DNA from: Bacteroides faecium
GTDB lineage: Bacteria; Bacteroidota; Bacteroidia; Bacteroidales; Bacteroidaceae
Direction of reading: 5' to 3'
Assembly (NCBI RefSeq): GCF_012113595.1
Contig: NZ_CP050831.1
Location: 868,001-932,000, forward strand
DNA: 64,000 nt
Below the pieces are notes generated by a model, which was given only the letters and a program-made list of their open reading frames with translations, did not search any database and had not been told where the DNA came from. A program made the translations under genes and the position numbers. Shown here piece by piece: positions 36,502 to 44,540 of the stretch (position 1 is the first letter of the stretch; each line of letters opens with the position of its first letter).

Positions 36502-39500
36502 CTACTCCTTTACATTCGTAAAGTCCTTTGGCAACACTCCGAACTGCTTCTGGAAACATTTTGCAAAGTAGGACGGTGAATTAAATCCTACCATATAGCA
36601 GATTTCATTGACCCTGTTTTCACCCTCTTTCAGCAGTTGGGCAGCCTTTTTCAGACGCTCCAGACGAAGGAACTCATTCGGGCTGAGATCCAGCACTCCT
36701 TTAATTTTCCGATAGAAGTTAGAACGGCTCATATTCAAGTTATCTGCCATGTCATCCATACTAAACTCCGGATTGGCATAGTTCACCTGAATAACCTCGT
36801 TCAGTTTCTTGATAAACTCTTCATCGGCTTTCGTCAATGCCATTGTATTGGCGGCTATAAAAGGAGATTCCGCAAAAGCCTGGCGCAACTTCTCCCTGTT
36901 CTGAATAAGATTGGAAGCGCACGCCTGCAAGTATTCCACAGAGAAGGGTTTTTCAATATAGGCATCCGCACCCAGTTCCATTCCCTCTATCTTCGATTGT
37001 ATATTAGTCTTTGCGGTCAGCAGTATGATAGGGATATGGCTGTAATTCAAATCCGACTTAATCGTCTTGCACAGTTCGAAGCCATCCATTACAGGCATCA
37101 CGACATCACTTATCACCAGATTCACATAATTGCCGTCCAGTACACGCAATGCTTCCGCGCCATTGGTAGCTGTCAGCACCGTGTAATCTTTCGACAGTTG
37201 GCGAACCACAAAAGCAAGCATATCCGGATTATCTTCCGCCACCAACACAGTCGGGCGGTTATCCTTTTCTACTGCTTGCTCTGCAGGAGCTTCGTTCATC
37301 TTGTCAGTTTCCACTTCCACTTCCGATGTCAGGGTGATTGTCGTATCCTGTACTATCGGCAAAGTCATACAGAAAGTATTATTCTCCTCCCCTTTTCCCA
37401 TAGTCAAAGTCCCTTGATGCAGTTCGGCAAGCGAGCGGGAGAGAGCCAGCCCGATGCCGGTTCCAGTAGTTACTTTTCCATCCTCCTGCTCGTTGAAACG
37501 AACAAAAGGCTTGAATATCTCCTCTTTCATCGCATCAGGAATGATTACCCCGTCGTTCACCGTGCAGATACGGAATGAATTACCTCCGTCCGTATCCGGC
37601 ACTTCCAGCGATATATGCACGTAACTTTCCGCATATTTCACCCCATTGTTCAGCAAATTGCTGATGATTTTCGTAAATGCTTCCTGATTAACATGGGCAT
37701 AAAAGTCCTTTTCCGGCATCTGCAAGGTGAAATCCAACCCTTTCTGCTTGGCAAGGGAAGTGAAGCGCACATGCGTTTCTTTCAGTACTTCCGTTATATT
37801 ACACTTCGCAAAGTTCAGCCTGAATCCCTGTCTCTCCGTCTTGCGGAAATCAAGCAACTGATTGGTCAGGTTCAGTAACCGTTCCGTATTCTGCTTCATG
37901 ATGTTCAAGTCCTCGCGGGTTTCCGTATCCACCTGTTTTTTCAATATGATATTTTCCAACGGACCTTTAATCAATGTCAACGGAGTACGTATCTCATGAG
38001 CCACATTCGTAAAAAAGTCAATCTTCGCATTATACACTTCGCGTTCCTTTTCCTGTTCGAATTTCTCTATCTGCCGGCGATGCTTCCTGTTACTGCGTCT
38101 CTTGAAATACATAACCGTATACAAGGAACAACCTATAATCAACAAGGCATACACAATATAAGCCCAGATAGAAAGATAGAAAGGCGGAAGAATATGTACT
38201 TTCAAGGTTATTCCTTCTTCATTCCATACCCCGTCGCTATTGGAGACTTTCACCCGGAAAGTATAATTGCCATACCGCAGGTTGGAATAAGTGGCAAAAG
38301 GACTTTCGCCTACCGTCAGCCAGTCTGCATCAAAGCCGTCCAGCTTATACATTATCTTGCTCATTCTCGGAGCCTGGAAGTCCAGTGCCGCCACACGGAA
38401 AGAGAAAGAGTTCTGATTGGATTGAAGTACAAGTTCGTCGGAAAAAGTGATGCTCTTCTCCAACGGAGAGCCCGGTTCGCCTACATACACTTCCTTGCCA
38501 AAGAGCAGAAAATCTGTAATCACGATAGACGGAAGCGACTTGTTCTCTGAAAAGTTCTTGGGATTGAAAGCCACAAAACCGTCGATACTTCCCAGATAGA
38601 TTGTACCGTCTTCCGTTTCAAAACTTGAACGATAATTGAACTGGTCGCCCAGCAAACCGTTGGAAGTGGTATATACTTTCATTGCTCCGGTGGTAGGCTG
38701 GAAACATACCAAGCCATTATTGGTTGTCAGCCAGAAAAGCCCGGCCTTGTCTTCCACAATCTGATAAACGACGTCGTTTGGCAATCCGTCCGCCAGATTA
38801 TAACTGGTGAAGGTTTCCGTCTCCGGATGGAACAAACAGAAGCCGCCGCCCTGTGTCGTGAGCCAAACCTGCCGGTGGGAATCCTCGAAGATACTCACTA
38901 CCTTGTCGTAAGGAAGGCTTTTCGGGTTGCTTTCATCATGCAGGTAATTCTTCCATTTCTTCTCACTCACATTATAACAGTAAGCACCGTTTGCATAAGT
39001 TGCCAGCCAGAGGTTTCCGCCGGAGTCTTCTTTGATGTCATATACAAACCGGCCGTTCAGTTCCGGAATCCGGTCAAAATCATCGGACTGTTTATTATAA
39101 CGCAGCAGGCCGAATAATGTGCCCAAATAAATATCTCCCGTCGTTGTCCTGCAGATGGAAAAAACACTATTATCTATCAAAGAACGCGGTGAATCTGTTT
39201 TCTGATATGTTTTCACAATAGCTCCCGTGCGTGTGTCTACCACTTTTACTCCTTTGGAGAAAGTGCCTACCCAAAGGTAGTCATCGACCAGACATAGCCC
39301 GTGTACATTGGTGAAAGCATTGCTCGGGGCGAAAAAAGAGAAGGTCTTGGTTTTCGGATTAAAGCGATTCAAGCCACCGTCTTCAGTACCAATCCACAAA
39401 ATTCCCTGATTATCCTGGCAGAACTCACGTACCCGCTTTCCATGCAGCCCGTTTTCTGTCCCTTTCGGATAATATTTCTCAAAATTCGTATAGAAACGGG

Positions 39501-40527
39501 GGTAATAGTTTACGCCACCGAAATAAGAGCCAATCCAAATGCCACCTTCACGATCCTTGCACAGCGAATAAATAGCATTATCGGACAAGGAATAAGGGTC
39601 ATTGATCGAACTGCGCAAGTGAACATATTTTCCCAACCTGAGATTATAAATATAAAGCCCTGATTCGGAAGCGATCCACAATTCATTGTCAGAGGCAACC
39701 AGCAGTTCCCGACAAAAGACCGACTCCCCATGTTCATCTGCCAAGAGTAAATCGTGCAATTTGTTTGAAGTCAGATTCAGTTCCTTCACTCCACCTTTCA
39801 AAGAGCCCACATACAGGCAGTTATATGCTCCTTTCACAAGGCTTATCACTACATCGTTCGCATAAGTTTCTTTATTCTCTGTAGGGGAAAGATAAGGATG
39901 AAGTGTCTTCAGACGGTCTTTCGAATAGAAAAGTCCGTCACCATAACAACCTATCCAAAGGGTTCCGCTATTGTCGAAAACGAAGGTCTGTACATTAGTG
40001 GTGAGGAAAGAAAAATCTTTTAAGGTATAATTCTGAAGTTGCCTTTTCTCCAAATCATAGCAGAAGAGTCCTTGAGATTCAACCGCTACCCAAACACAGC
40101 CTTGATTATCCCCTGATATTGCGGTTACAGTATGTTCTATCTTTGTACTCTCTGCACTCAATTCCGTAAAGTGCCGGAAGAAGTCTTTCTCCGGGTCATA
40201 GATATAAAGCCCTACGTCCGTACCTACCCAGATATTTCCTTTCGCATCTTCATAAAGCGCAGTGATGAAGTTATTTCCGATACTCCGTTGGCTACGGTCG
40301 TCATGTTTGAATTTACGAAATGATAATCCATCATACCGGTTCAGTCCATCTTTCGTACCGAGCCACATAAAACCTTGCTTGTCCTGCAAGATTGCATTGA
40401 CGGTATTTTGAGATAATCCGTTCTGTACGCTTAAGTTTTTGAAATAATAATGTTCATCTGCTACTTGTGCGCAGCAGAGTATCGGGTAAAAAATGAGACA
40501 GATTAAAAGTATCAAGACTTTCTTCAT
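36502..40527 (-). CDS. Hybrid two-component system regulator (HTCS)
   Basis: 1341 aa with sensor and regulator in one chain. Signal peptide about 1-20. The periplasmic sensor has two seven-bladed propellers of Reg_prop repeats (about 28-690; e.g. LSQNTVNAILQDKQGFMWLG). A Y_Y_Y domain follows at about 700-785, then one membrane helix (about 792-812). HisKA carries phospho-acceptor His844 in TNVAHEIRTPL; the HATPase domain has NLLNNGVKYAE and GTGIGLALSRSLA. The receiver has Asp1141 in VISDVVMPVMDG, and an AraC-type DNA-binding domain covers about 1235-1341 (MSRSNFYRKIKGVLDLSP, YMVGFNSPSYFAKCFQKQFG). HTCS proteins bind a breakdown product of the target glycan in the periplasm and activate their PUL. 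Its own promoter has the shared motif, implying autoactivation. Confidence 0.96.
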   Translation of the reverse strand: MKKVLILLICLIFYPILCCAQVADEHYYFKNLSVQNGLSQNTVNAILQDKQGFMWLGTKDGLNRYDGLSFRKFKHDDRSQRSIGNNFITALYEDAKGNIWVGTDVGLYIYDPEKDFFRHFTELSAESTKIEHTVTAISGDNQGCVWVAVESQGLFCYDLEKRQLQNYTLKDFSFLTTNVQTFVFDNSGTLWIGCYGDGLFYSKDRLKTLHPYLSPTENKETYANDVVISLVKGAYNCLYVGSLKGGVKELNLTSNKLHDLLLADEHGESVFCRELLVASDNELWIASESGLYIYNLRLGKYVHLRSSINDPYSLSDNAIYSLCKDREGGIWIGSYFGGVNYYPRFYTNFEKYYPKGTENGLHGKRVREFCQDNQGILWIGTEDGGLNRFNPKTKTFSFFAPSNAFTNVHGLCLVDDYLWVGTFSKGVKVVDTRTGAIVKTYQKTDSPRSLIDNSVFSICRTTTGDIYLGTLFGLLRYNKQSDDFDRIPELNGRFVYDIKEDSGGNLWLATYANGAYCYNVSEKKWKNYLHDESNPKSLPYDKVVSIFEDSHRQVWLTTQGGGFCLFHPETETFTSYNLADGLPNDVVYQIVEDKAGLFWLTTNNGLVCFQPTTGAMKVYTTSNGLLGDQFNYRSSFETEDGTIYLGSIDGFVAFNPKNFSENKSLPSIVITDFLLFGKEVYVGEPGSPLEKSITFSDELVLQSNQNSFSFRVAALDFQAPRMSKIMYKLDGFDADWLTVGESPFATYSNLRYGNYTFRVKVSNSDGVWNEEGITLKVHILPPFYLSIWAYIVYALLIIGCSLYTVMYFKRRSNRKHRRQIEKFEQEKEREVYNAKIDFFTNVAHEIRTPLTLIKGPLENIILKKQVDTETREDLNIMKQNTERLLNLTNQLLDFRKTERQGFRLNFAKCNITEVLKETHVRFTSLAKQKGLDFTLQMPEKDFYAHVNQEAFTKIISNLLNNGVKYAESYVHISLEVPDTDGGNSFRICTVNDGVIIPDAMKEEIFKPFVRFNEQEDGKVTTGTGIGLALSRSLAELHQGTLTMGKGEENNTFCMTLPIVQDTTITLTSEVEVETDKMNEAPAEQAVEKDNRPTVLVAEDNPDMLAFVVRQLSKDYTVLTATNGAEALRVLDGNYVNLVISDVVMPVMDGFELCKTIKSDLNYSHIPIILLTAKTNIQSKIEGMELGADAYIEKPFSVEYLQACASNLIQNREKLRQAFAESPFIAANTMALTKADEEFIKKLNEVIQVNYANPEFSMDDMADNLNMSRSNFYRKIKGVLDLSPNEFLRLERLKKAAQLLKEGENRVNEICYMVGFNSPSYFAKCFQKQFGVLPKDFTNVKE

Positions 40528-40560
40528 AATACGTGTTTTCTAGCTTTCCGTTTGAGTTAC

Positions 40561-40616
40561 CAAATGTAGGCAAAAATACAACGGAAAGATAGAAAATACG
40601 TCTCAATGAATGAAAG
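40561..40616 (-). promoter_or_regulatory. HTCS gene promoter with shared PUL motif
   Basis: Minus strand: -7 box TACATTTG (40561-40568), TATC at 40588-40591, and motif CTTTCATTCATTGA (40603-40616) with the same 34-nt gap as at the other two PUL promoters. The motif lies 8 bp from the stop codon of the neighbouring synthetase gene. Confidence 0.7.
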
Positions 40617-40623
40617 AATCGTC

Positions 40624-42684
40624 CTATTTCTCTATTCTAATACGCGCATCGACTGCTATAACAGCCTTTTCAGTCGCCAGAAGAGGGTTTATATCCATTT
40701 CTTTGATTTCTGTCGCAAAGCGGAGCAAGGTAGATAAACGAACAATAATCTCCGCAAATTTATCTTCATTCACTCCTTTCTGTCCACGCGTTCCCTGAAT
40801 GATTTTATAGGCACGCAAGGAATGAATCATTGAGTAAGCCTCTTCGTATGAGAGCGGAGCCAAACCCGAAGAGACATCTTTCAATACTTCCACAAAGATA
40901 CCGCCCAAACCACAAAGCACTACATGTCCGAACTTCTCTTCGTACTTCGCACCGATGAAGAGTTCCGTACCTCGCAACATAGGTTGCACCATGATTGCTT
41001 TCGCGTCAGCAATCTGCATCATACGTTCAAATTCCAAAGCCAGATGTTGCTCGCTTTTGATGTTCAATACCACACCGCCGACATCTGATTTATGCACCGG
41101 ACCAACGACTTTTGCCACTACCGGAAATCCGCATCTACGAGCGAAAGCTACTACTTCTGCTTTATTATTCGATACAAATTCATCGACAAGTGAAATACCG
41201 GCTGCATGAAGCAAAGCTTGTACATAATGAGGGGCGATATAGCCGTCTTCCGGGATAGAATCGATAATCCTGCGAATTCTTGGGACGTCTACTCCGAACA
41301 GTTCTATTTCTGGAACTGCCGGTTTAGGAACATTGACGATGCGTGAAAGGGCTGTTCCCAAGGTAACTTCATCTGCAAAGTTCACGTGTCCTTTTGCCAG
41401 AAATGCCGCTACTTCCGCTCCGGCTGTATTGATGGAAGGCAGGATCGGGAAAATCGGTTTGCTGCACACCTGCATCTTCTCATGGAGTACGTCATACATC
41501 TCGAACATGGTGACCAGTCCCGGTGTCCCGAAGATAGCCATCATGGCATCTATATTTTCAAATTTCTCTTCGCAGTAATCTATGCAAAGACGCAGGTGCT
41601 CGGGAGTTCCCGTAGCAAGAATATCAATCGGGTTTCCAACGGCAGCACCGGGGAAAAGTTGTGCTTTCAGTTCTTCCGCCAGTTCGCCTTCGAGCTTCGG
41701 CACATTCAGTCCGCCTTTGCTCAGTGCATCTGTCAGCATCACTCCCGGTCCACCGGCATGAGTGATAATAGCAAAGTTCTTTCCTTTCAATTCAGGCAGA
41801 GTAAATACACAACCTACGGTAGTCAATTCTTCACGAGAGAAGCAACGCACAATCCCCGCTTTACGGAACAACGCTTCTACTGCCGAATCGGAACTGGCGA
41901 TTGCGCCTGTATGAGAAGAGGCCGCCCGGCTTCCACTCTCCGAACTTCCGGCTTTGATTGCTGCGATCTTGCATCCTTTTCTAATCAGAGAAGAAGCATG
42001 AAATAACAACCTGTCCGGATTCTGAATGCTTTCAATATAAAGTAGTTTCAGATGAGAATCTTTTTGGGGATCGAAGTTCTCATCCATAAATTGCAATACA
42101 TCTTCCACACCGATCTGCTTGGCATTTCCCACCGACCAGACTGAATTGAATTGCAAGCCTTTTGTAACGGCACTTTCAAGAATAAATACCGCCGTAGCAC
42201 CGGAGCTTGAAACCAAGTCCACCCCTCTCGGGTTCAAATTAGGAATCGGCTGGCTGAACACGCTATGATGCCATGTGTTCATTAATCCGATGCAATTAGG
42301 ACCAATCAATGAAGCTCCGTATTTATTGACTGTTTCCAAAATACGTTCTTCCAACAGTGCTCCTTCGTGAGTTTCTTCGCCAAAACCGGCGGAGAGTATG
42401 ATAAATGCCCTGGTTTGCTTCGTACTAGCCAATGTTTCCACAATATCGGGACACATCACAGCAGGCACAGCCAACACCGCCAAATCCGTATCCGGCAGAT
42501 CATTCACATCTGCAAAGGCAGGAACTCCCTGTACTTCCTTCTCCTTCGGGTTCACCGCCCGAAGTTCTCCCTGATAACCTCCGTTTATCAAATTCTTTAA
42601 TATTGCGCCACCCGGCTTATGTACATTATTCGATGCCCCTACTACGACAATGCTTTCAGGACGAAGCAACTGGGTTGTTATCAT
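40624..42684 (-). CDS. ADP-forming acetyl/acyl-CoA synthetase, fused alpha-beta
   Basis: 686 aa from the ATG at 42684 (MITTQLLRPESIVVVGAS). A longer frame to 42846 exists but its added 54 residues are low-complexity, and an exact minus-strand -7 box (TATATTTG, 42716-42723) would lie inside it. The domains run in order: CoA-binding Rossmann domain (about 8-125, VVVGASNNVHKPGGAILKNL), succinyl-CoA-ligase-like domains with the phospho-His in AASSHTGAIASSD (about residue 257), and an ATP-grasp domain (about 460-686, GFPVVAKVVGPVHKSDVGGV, LCGLGGIFVEVLKD). The enzyme turns acetyl-CoA (or another acyl-CoA), ADP and phosphate into the acid, CoA and ATP, a fermentative ATP-yielding step. Not part of the PUL by function. 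Confidence 0.93.
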   Translation of the reverse strand: MITTQLLRPESIVVVGASNNVHKPGGAILKNLINGGYQGELRAVNPKEKEVQGVPAFADVNDLPDTDLAVLAVPAVMCPDIVETLASTKQTRAFIILSAGFGEETHEGALLEERILETVNKYGASLIGPNCIGLMNTWHHSVFSQPIPNLNPRGVDLVSSSGATAVFILESAVTKGLQFNSVWSVGNAKQIGVEDVLQFMDENFDPQKDSHLKLLYIESIQNPDRLLFHASSLIRKGCKIAAIKAGSSESGSRAASSHTGAIASSDSAVEALFRKAGIVRCFSREELTTVGCVFTLPELKGKNFAIITHAGGPGVMLTDALSKGGLNVPKLEGELAEELKAQLFPGAAVGNPIDILATGTPEHLRLCIDYCEEKFENIDAMMAIFGTPGLVTMFEMYDVLHEKMQVCSKPIFPILPSINTAGAEVAAFLAKGHVNFADEVTLGTALSRIVNVPKPAVPEIELFGVDVPRIRRIIDSIPEDGYIAPHYVQALLHAAGISLVDEFVSNNKAEVVAFARRCGFPVVAKVVGPVHKSDVGGVVLNIKSEQHLALEFERMMQIADAKAIMVQPMLRGTELFIGAKYEEKFGHVVLCGLGGIFVEVLKDVSSGLAPLSYEEAYSMIHSLRAYKIIQGTRGQKGVNEDKFAEIIVRLSTLLRFATEIKEMDINPLLATEKAVIAVDARIRIEK

Positions 42685-42715
42685 ATCATGCTTTGGTTTT
42701 CGTTTAACTTGAATA

Positions 42716-42723
42716 CAAATATA
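42716..42723 (-). promoter_or_regulatory. -7 box for the acyl-CoA synthetase gene
   Basis: TATATTTG on minus is an exact TAnnTTTG box, 31 bp before the ATG at 42684. It supports that start over the upstream one. Confidence 0.5.
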
Positions 42724-43096
42724 TTCTTTCTTACGAGATAAATAAAAGAAAAAGGGGAGAAATCTATGCGGAAATATATAATATCTATTTACTATCCATA
42801 TCTTACAATATGAACAAAAAAGAACTTTTATACAGAAAAAGAACAAAATTCTTTCTTAGAATTAGAAATATACAGCAAGAGTATAAAGCAAAACAAAAAA
42901 CGGGATGGATTTCCCATTGACAGTTATCATATTCATATAAAATACGCATAAAACCACACTATTCGATATAGCAAATGTCATAATCGGCACAATTAGCACA
43001 GTTTACAATCATTCACAGTTCAAGTTAACATTATCACTATTTCATTCATTTTGCAGCAACCAGAGCAAAGCAAGCACTTAAAATGGCACTTATCTC

Positions 43097-43177
43097 CTTC
43101 TTTTAGAAGCAAAGAAGGGTTACTCACCGACCTTCGAGTCGTTCCTTTAAAAGGAACAGAATCTTCCTTTTAAAGAA
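43097..43177. repeat. Cluster of imperfect palindromes around TTCCTTTxAAAGGAA
   Basis: GTTCCTTT-A-AAAGGAAC (43141-43157) is a perfect 8-bp-arm palindrome. A related imperfect copy (TTCCTTTTAAAGAA, from 43164) starts 22 bp after the TTCCTTT of the first. A third palindrome, CTTCT-TTT-AGAAG, is at 43097-43109. Possible operator series; no known motif recognised. Confidence 0.4.
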
Positions 43178-43250
43178 ACATTCCCAATTCCGCCAAGAAT
43201 TATGCATATTTGTCCTATTTATATTCAAGAAATAAGCTCAATTATGCATA

Positions 43251-43274
43251 TTATTGCATCATTTCATGCAATAA
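43251..43274. repeat. 9-bp inverted repeat
   Basis: TTATTGCAT (43251-43259) and ATGCAATAA (43266-43274) are perfect arms with a 6-nt loop. The block AATTATGCATATT occurs just before it (from 43239) and once more near 43198. There is no T run on either side, so a terminator is unlikely. Confidence 0.45.
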
Positions 43275-43476
43275 TTCTTCCTTTAGAGCAAAATTCAAAC
43301 ATTCTTCTTTAGCTTCAATCTTAAAAATAGAACATCATAGAAGATTAAACAACTCTAACACCTATACTTCTCTCGGAATCATTTTGTGCATTTTGGTGCG
43401 GATTTGAGTTTATTTTGGTCAAGGAATACATGTGCTAATTTTACTTGCCGTCTCTGTAGGAAATAACAACTCCGGT

Positions 43477-43590
43477 TGCACAGATTAATTCGTTCGACTG
43501 TAGTCTTTCTTGCGTTTGACTATAGTCCTTCAAAAGAGAGACTATAGTCAACTTTGCGTCGGACTATAGTCCAACGAATAAAGTTGTGCA
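43477..43590. promoter_or_regulatory. 114-bp dyad with four GACTATAGTC palindromes at 22-bp spacing
   Basis: Palindromes start at 43496 (GACTGTAGTC), 43518, 43540 and 43562 (each GACTATAGTC). Every step is exactly 22 bp, with 12-bp unrelated spacers. Outside them, TGCACA (43477-43482) with ATTCGTT (43488-43494) on the left is mirrored by AACGAAT (43573-43579) with TGTGCA (43585-43590) on the right. All arms are symmetric about the same point, 43533.5. Twenty-two bp is about two helical turns, so four dimers would sit on one face of the DNA. As RNA it could fold as one long hairpin or four small ones. It lies about 300 bp before the 171-aa gene. Confidence 0.7.
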
Positions 43591-43893
43591 GTCGCAGTGA
43601 TTATATTTAGTATGTTCTCGGAATAATTATAGCACGTGGGGGACATAATTATCATCTGCAAAGAGAATTAGCTCAAAGCCGCACCGGAAATGTACAAAAT
43701 GATCCCGAGAAAAGCATAAAAGTATCTTAGTCTAATTGTTCTCCAAAGATACTCTTGAAAAAAATTACCGACGATTTAGAAAACGGATAATCACTTATCC
43801 ATACTCATGCACTACATTCACCGCATAAAGTTCAATATAATAGGAAAGACAGTCTTTCATATATTTATTTATTCACTTAAAAACAGTAGTATT

Positions 43894-44409
43894 ATGACAC
43901 AGAGCATGAATTTAGCTTTAGGCGCAAATTTTGATTTACTGAAAACCAACCTTTCAGCAATGTTTGAGAAAGATGACAATGGAAGTAAGATTTTACTTCT
44001 TCCGACCAAGATTGATTCTCCGACTCCCGTTACATTGGGCGAAATGGTAGAAGATTTCAAGAATGCATTCGGCATGGGCAAAGAAGATTCAGAGAAAATT
44101 GAAAACAGCCTGAAAGCAGCGCAGAAAGATGGTAGCAAGTTTGATCCGGACGCTATCACTTTCCAATTGCAAGCAGCGTTTCTTTATAAGGAAATGCCTA
44201 AAAAAGGAGCGGAAGACAGTCAGCAACCAGCCGGAGGAACAGAATACGCTTTTGCCGTAGCAGTAAATATGGCCGATGCATTGCCCGACTTAGGTTTTGT
44301 CAAACTAAACAGTTTGTTTATTGCTGTATGGAACACTGAAAGAGAAGTTGTATTACAGCAAATCGGAACCGGCAATATCACCAAGATGCTAGCTAACCTG
44401 AACGCTTAA
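43894..44409 (+). CDS. 171-aa protein of unknown family, first gene of protease operon
   Basis: Start placed at the ATG at 43894 (MTQSMNLALGANFDLLK); a frame back to 43807 adds 29 residues that look untranslated. No signal peptide. The N-terminal half is amphipathic and helical (TLGEMVEDFKNAFGMGKEDSEKIENSL as a whole stretch, quoted only in outline). The C-terminal half is beta-like (EYAFAVAVNMADALPDLGF, KLNSLFIAVWNTEREVV). The beta part has the same feel as segments of the 1053-aa protein encoded next, so the two may share a fold. Function not known to me. A 30-bp hairpin separates it from the next gene. Confidence 0.6.
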   Translation: MTQSMNLALGANFDLLKTNLSAMFEKDDNGSKILLLPTKIDSPTPVTLGEMVEDFKNAFGMGKEDSEKIENSLKAAQKDGSKFDPDAITFQLQAAFLYKEMPKKGAEDSQQPAGGTEYAFAVAVNMADALPDLGFVKLNSLFIAVWNTEREVVLQQIGTGNITKMLANLNA

Positions 44410-44451
44410 TTTTTATCCGGTTGACCCAGAAGTCAAAAAAGTTCAGTATTC

Positions 44452-44481
44452 ACCCCTCCTACAAACATTTGCAGGAGGGGT
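44452..44481 (+). promoter_or_regulatory. Intercistronic hairpin
   Basis: ACCCCTCCT (44452-44460) and AGGAGGGGT (44473-44481) form a GC-rich 9-bp stem with a 12-nt loop. No T run follows, so it is more likely a stability or partial-termination element that sets the ratio of the 171-aa and 1053-aa products than a full terminator. Confidence 0.5.
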
Positions 44482-44540
44482 AATCATAAAAAACTTGACT
44501 TTACAGCCAGTCTTTACCTTCAACAATCAAACGGTTTCTT

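Larger units (their letters stand above)
42724..43893. other. 1.2-kb noncoding region rich in palindromes
   Basis: No frame here looks like a gene: the sequence is AT-rich, frames are short, and no ribosome-binding context or family motif was seen. It holds three separate sets of inverted repeats (43097-43177, 43251-43274, and the large dyad at 43477-43590). Another inverted repeat (AGTATCTT at 43721-43728 with AAGATACT at 43746-43753) lies just before the next gene. It separates the minus-strand synthetase from the plus-strand protease operon, so promoters of both must lie here. Confidence 0.6.

Noticed and set aside
42685..42846. Upstream extension of the acyl-CoA synthetase
   Set aside because: The added 54 residues are low-complexity and hydrophobic, the family starts at MITTQLLRPES-like sequence, and an exact -7 box lies inside the extension.
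43496..43571. CRISPR-like array of regularly spaced repeats
   Set aside because: The repeats are only 10 bp and palindromic, spacers are 12 bp, and no cas gene is near. An operator-like or structured element fits better.
43807..43893. Longer start for the 171-aa protein
   Set aside because: The 29 extra residues show no conserved character and the sequence looks like an AT-rich leader; the ATG at 43894 gives a normal start.
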